Shown piece after piece: positions 1 to 6,000 of a stretch of 8,958 nt of DNA. Under the pieces are notes generated by a model. It ran no database searches, had not been told where the DNA came from, and was given only the letters and a program-made list of their open reading frames with translations. This DNA is from JBCDBH01 sp039184055 (GTDB lineage: Bacteria > Acidobacteriota > Thermoanaerobaculia > Multivoradales > J023), in the NCBI GenBank assembly GCA_039184055.1, contig JBCDBH010000246.1:1-8958 (forward strand). Direction: 5' to 3'. Position 1 is the stretch's first letter. Each line of letters begins with the position of its first letter. The position numbers were made by a program, and so were the translations under genes.

Positions 1-3000
1 GCAGGCCTTCGATCGCCTCGTCGGGTCCGGCAAGAACCGTCTGTCGCGGCCCGTTGACCACCGCCACCACCAGCTCCTCGCTCACGAAGTCGGCGAGCTC
101 GTCTTCGGTGGCCTCGATGCTCACCATCGAACCAGGCTCCATCGACGCCATCAGGGCACCACGCTTGGCAACCAGCGCCAGCGCGTCGTCACGCGAGAAC
201 ACCCCGGCACGCGTCGCGGCGACCCACTCGCCCAAGGAATGACCGAGCATTGCCGTCGGCACCACGCCCCAGCTCTCGAGCAACTCGCTGAGCGCCCAGC
301 AGACGGCGAAGAGCGCCGGCTGGGTAAAGCGCGTATCGGTGAGCGTCGTGGCGGCCGATGCATCATCCGCATCGGCGAAGATCACCGTCCGCAGATCTCG
401 ACCGAGATGACGTTCGAGCACCTCCGCACACCCGTCGAGTGCCTCGCGGAAGACCGGCTGGTGTTCGTAGAGATCACGCGCCATGCCCGGGTATTGGCTA
501 CCCTGACCGGCGAAGAGAAAGACAGGGTTGCGAACCGTGTCGGTATGGCGGCTAGGCGCGGAGGCGCGGAGCGCCGTCACCGCCGAAGCGGTATCGGCGG
601 CGACCACGACACGGCGATGATTGAACGGCCGTCGCCCCACCGCCAGGGTGTACGCGACGTCGGCGAGACGGCGTGAGTCGGCGTCGGCCGGCAGGCTCGC
701 CAAGCCGTCGAGATGATCGGCGAGACGTGTCGTGATCGTCGCGAGTGCGGTCGGCGTGGGCGCGCTCACCACCAGGAGCTGGCCCGATGCCGTCGGCGCC
801 GATTCGGTGGCCGCTGGCGCTTCCTCCAACACGACGTGCGCATTCGTGCCGCCCATCCCGAACGAGCTGACCCCGGCGCGACGCACCCCGTCCGACCCGG
901 GCTGCCAGTCACGCAGCTCGGTGTTGACGAAGAACGGGCTCGAGGCGAAATCGATATGCGGGTTCGGCGTCTCGTAGTGCAGACTCGGGGGAAGCGACTT
1001 GTGTTCGAGCGCCAGGACCGTCTTGATCAGGCCGGCGGCGCCCGCGGCGGTATCGAGATGACCGAAGTTGCTCTTCACCGAGCCGATGGCACAGAAGCCC
1101 GTGTCGTCGGTATGCGCCGCGAAGGCGCTCGTGAGCGCCGAGACTTCGACCGGATCGCCGAGATTGGTGGCCGTGCCGTGCGCTTCGATATAGGTGATCG
1201 AACGCGGGTCGACGTCGGCTTCGGCATGCGCCTGGGCGATCACCGCCGCTTGCCCGTCGATCGACGGCGCCGTGAAACCGACTTTCGCCGAGCCGTCGTT
1301 GTTGAGCGCGGTGCCCCGGATCACGGCCCGAATGTGGTCACCGTCGGCGAGCGCATCGTCGAGGCGTTTGAGCACCACCACGCCGACACCATCCCCGAAA
1401 ACCGTGCCGCCACCCCGCGCGTCGAAGGCCCGCGTATGACCGTCCGGCGAGCTGATCCCACCGGTCTCGTGCAGATAGCCCGTCTCGCCGCCGTTCTTGC
1501 TCGCCACGCCACCGGCAAGCGCCATCCGACACTGCCCGGCCGCCAGGGCGTCACACGCCAGCGACACCGACACCAACGCGGTCGAGCACGCCGTCTGCAC
1601 CGTCAGGCTCGGACCGGTGAGATTGAGCTTGTACGACACCCGGGTGGGCAAGAAGTCTTTGTCATTGGCGAGAAAGATCTGAAAGATACCGACCGAGGCG
1701 GCGAGCGCCTGGTTGCTCAAGACGTTGAACAAATAGGTCGGCATCCCGGCACCGGCCCACACGCCGACGTGCTGCGGCTGGCTGGTATCGCCATAGCCAG
1801 CGTCTTCGAGCGCCGACCACGACGTCTCGAGAAACATCCGATGCTGAGGATCGACGATTTGCGCTTCGCGCGGCGACATGCCGAAGAAGGAGGCGTCGAA
1901 ATGATCCGTATCGGCGATCCGTGAGCGGGCCCGGACGTAACGCGGGTTGTCGACAAGCGTACGTGGTACCCCAGAGGCGAGCAGGGTCTCCTCGTCGTAG
2001 AAGCTCACCGACTCGACCCCGGCGGCGAGGTTGCGCCAAAAGGTCTCGAGGTCGTCGGCGCCCGGGAAACGTGCCGCCATACCCACCACCGCGATGTCGA
2101 CCGGGCCGCCCCGACGCGCGCTCGCCGTCACTTCAGCAAGACGCGGCGCCACCGCCGCGTCGTCGAGCGACTCCGCCAGGCTGCGGATCGTCGGCAGACG
2201 GAAAAGCTCGACCATGCTCGGCGCGCGTGCACCGAGCGTCTGCTGCAGACGACCGTGCACCTCGACCATCAGCAGCGAGTTGCCACCCAGGTCGAAAAAG
2301 CTCTCCTCCACCCCGACATCGTCGAGCCCGAGCACGCCACGCCACACCTCGGCGATCGACGCTTCGAGCGCGGTTGAAGGCGCGGTGCGATCGCCACGAC
2401 GCTCGAGCAGCGGCACCGGTAAGGCCTTGCGATCGAGCTTGCCGTTGCTGGTCAAGGGAAGGGCGTCGAGACGCATGAACGTCGACGGCACCATATACGC
2501 CGGCAGCGACGTCTTGACCTGCTCGAGCAGCGCGTCTTCAGCCACCTCGACACCGGTATCGAGCACGTAATAAGCCACCAGGCGACGCTCGGCACCCTCG
2601 CCGAAAACCGTCACCACCGCTTCACGCACCGCCGCATGGGCCAGGATCTCGGCCTCGATCTCACCCGGCTCGATCCGGTACCCACGCAGCTTGATCTGAC
2701 GATCGACACGACCCAGGAACTCCAGCGTGCCGTCGTCCAGCCAGCGCACCTTGTCACCGGTGCGATACAGACGTCCCCCGGCAGGCGACGCGAACGGATC
2801 CGGCACAAAGCGATCGGCCGTCAGATCCGCACGGTTCAGGTAGCCACGGGCCAAACCGCCACCACCGGTATACAGCTCACCCGGTACGCCGATCGGTGTC
2901 GGCGACAGATGCGCGTCGAGCACGTAGATCGTCGTACCCGCGGCGGCCCGACCAATCGGCACCGTATGCGCCGGAATCCGATCCCCCGGACGCATCACGT

Positions 3001-6000
3001 GACAGGTCGTGAAACAGGTGTTCTCGGTCGGACCGTAGCCGTTGATCACCGTCGCACCGAGCTCGTCGAGCGCGCGTTGACAATGTGTCGGCGACGCCGC
3101 TTCGCCACCCATGAAGAGCTGACGCACACCCGTCAACGCGCCGAGCTGGCTGTCGACCACCTGGTTGTAGAGCGACGTGGTGAAGAAAAGCATGCTCACC
3201 TGGTGCTCGCGAACCGTTCGGCCGATCGCGTCGAGCGACAGCGGTCCAGGAGGCGCCATCACCAAGCGACCGCCACCGAGAAGAGGCGGCCAGATCTCCA
3301 CCGTGCTGCCGTCGAAAGCAGGCGACGAAATCTGCAGATACGTCTGCTCACCGATCACGTCAGCAGCCTCGGGATCACGAACGATCCGCTGCTGCACGTT
3401 GGCGTGCGTCACCATCACGCCCTTCGGCCGACCTGTCGAACCCGAGGTATAGAGGATGTGGGCGATGTGATCGGGACCCGTCACACCTGGCCACGTCAGC
3501 GAGCCGAGATCGACCGGCTCGCTGGCCGGCGCCGCCAGGCTCGCGAGCGGCAAACGCTCGACCGTGCTGGCGGCAGGCAAGCGAGCGAGACCGACCTCGT
3601 CGACCACCGCCAGCCGCGCACCTGTATCTTCGAGAATCCAGGCGATGCGATCGTCGGGATAGGCCGGATCGAGCGGCACGACGACACAGCCAGCACCGAG
3701 AATGCCCACGGTCGCCACCACCATGTCCAGCGAGCGGGCGCAGAAAAGCACCACCGGCTCCTCGACACCGATTCCATGGAGATGGAGTCGAGTCGCCAAG
3801 GCGTGAGCGCGGCTCACCAATTCGGCGCGGGTGAGCGTGCCACCGACGGTGTCGAGGACCGCTTCGGCGTCGGGCACGGCCAGCGCCTGCGCCATGACGC
3901 TGTCGACAAGACCACCGAGACAACGCGACGCTCGCCCAGACCACTCGAGCAGACGTCGTTCCTCCGCCGCCCCCAGCACCGCCAGCTCGGCGATCTGACG
4001 ATCCGGGCTCGCGGTGACGCCACGCATCAGCTCGGCGAGCTGCTCGACCATCCGCCCCATCGTGCCGCTGGCGAAGATCGACGAGCGATACTCCATGAGC
4101 ACCCGCAAGCCACCGGCATGCTCCTGGAAATACCAGGTGAGATCGATCTTGGCGCTGCCGCCCTCACGCTCGACCAGCTCCCCTTGAAGCGCCGGCAGCG
4201 CGAGCTCGCGATCGGCCATGTTCTGGAGCACCACCGCGGCCTGGAAGACCGGCGTGCTCGACGGATCGCGTCGAACCCCGAGCGCCTCGACCAGGCGTTC
4301 GAAGGGCAGATTCTGATGATCGAAGACCCCGAGCGCCACGTGGCGAACCCGCGCCAGGAGCTCGCGGAAGGTCGGTCGACCCGACAGGTCGTGACGCAAC
4401 ACCAGCGTATTGGCGAAGAAGCCGATCAGCGGCTCCATGTCCGGGTGGTTGCGGCCGGCGATCGGCGAGGCGAGCGCCAGGTCGTCCTGATCCGCCCAGC
4501 GACCGAGCAGACTGGCGACCACCGCATGCATCGCCATGAACAACGTGGCGCCTTCGCTTTGCGCCAGCTCGCGCAACCCGTCGACGGTCGCGGCGTCGAT
4601 GTCGTAGCTCACGGTCGCGCCGGCGCTGTCGAAGATCGCCGGTCGTGGCCGATCGGTGGGTAGATCGAGCGGCTCGAGCCCATCGAGATGCTCACGCCAC
4701 CAATCGATCTCGTCGGCGAAGACCGGAGTCAGATGCTCGCGCTGCCACACCGCGACATCGGCGATCTGCACCGCCAGCGGTGGCGGTGTCTGACCCGCCA
4801 TGCGCGCCGCGATCTCGCGCATCAACACCATCATCGACCAGCCGTCGGAAATGATGTGGTGCATGTTGAGCACCAGCATGCTGCGCTCATCGGCGACTCG
4901 GAGCAGACGCAAGGCGAGCAGCGGCCCGGTGGCGAGATCGAAGACCCGTCGACGCTCTTGGTTGGCATGCGCCTCGACGGCGGTGGCCGCCTCGTCGGGT
5001 GCGAGTTGACGCAGATCCTCGAAGACGACCGGGATCTCGAGCCGCTCGTGAATCACCTGTACCGGAGCTTTGTCACCCGCTTGGAATGTCGTCCGCAAGA
5101 TCTCGTGACGCGCCACCGTGGCATCGAGCGCCGCCTGCAACGCCTCGTGTTCGATCGCGCTACCGAGCTGCAGGGTGTTGACCAGGTTGTAGCTCGTATC
5201 CCCAGGACGGAAGCGATCGAGGAACCACTGCCGCTCCTGAGCGAAGGTCGCGGGCACGGGTCGATCACGCGGCACCGGCTCGAGCGGCGGCAAGACGACC
5301 CGCTCGGCGTTCTCGACCGCTAGCGCCAGGCCAGCGACGTCGGGGGTGGCAAAGACCTGCCGCAGCGGCAGATCGACATCGAGCTCGGCACGCAACCGGG
5401 CCAGGAAACGCGTGGCGAGCAGGGAGTGACCACCGAGCGCGAAAAAGTCGTCGTGCACACCGACCTTCTCCACCCCGAGCACGGTGGCGATGGCGTTCGC
5501 CACCGCGACCTCGGTCGGCGTGCGGGGCGCGACGTACGCGGCCAGTGCCGCCTCGCGGGACGGCTCGGGCAGGGCGCGTCGATCGACCTTGCCGTTGGGA
5601 GTCAAAGGAAAGGCGTCGAGCTCGACATAGTGCGCCGGCACCATGTAGTCGGGCAGCGATTCCTTGAGATGGCGACGCAGGTCCGACGTCGCCGGCAGCC
5701 CGTCGTCGGCTTCGACGATCAGATACGCGGCGAGCGCGGTATCGGCACCCGAGCCGACCGCATTGACCACCGCGCGTGCAATCGCCGGATGACGATCGAG
5801 CACCGTCTCGATCTCACCGAGCTCGATGCGGAAACCACGTACCTTGACCTGAAAATCCGAGCGACCGAGAAAGTCGAGCGTGCCATCGCCCCGCCAGCGC
5901 GCCAGATCACCGGTGTGGTAGAGCCGCGCGCCCGGCGTTGCGGCAAAGGGATCGGGTACGAAACGCTCGGCGGTCAACGCCGGGCGGCCGTAGTAGCCCC

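Noticed and set aside
713..1924. Plus-strand open frame of 403 codons opposite the KS
   Set aside because: Same antisense register artefact; it lies wholly over catalytic KS sequence and its translation is Arg-rich low-information sequence.
2100..2170. Possible gene boundary or docking domain between PCP3 and KS
   Set aside because: The frame is continuous with no stop, no start with a ribosome binding site, and the spacer of about 20 residues is too short for docking domains.
2385..2395. Octamer GCGATCGC resembling the cyanobacterial HIP1 element
   Set aside because: I noticed a single clear copy; GATCG-type words are common in this GC-rich sequence, so it is no evidence for a cyanobacterium.
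3375..3944. Minus-strand 189-codon frame within A3, out of register
   Set aside because: Shifted frame over an A domain whose correct frame gives all core motifs; composition is Arg/Ser/Gly-rich and meaningless.
2636..4663. Plus-strand open frame of 675 codons opposite C2-A3
   Set aside because: It is the exact antisense codon-register frame of the synthetase and stays open because Leu TTA/CTA and Ser TCA codons are rare in this GC-rich gene. The protein is Arg/His/Gln-rich with no recognisable domain.
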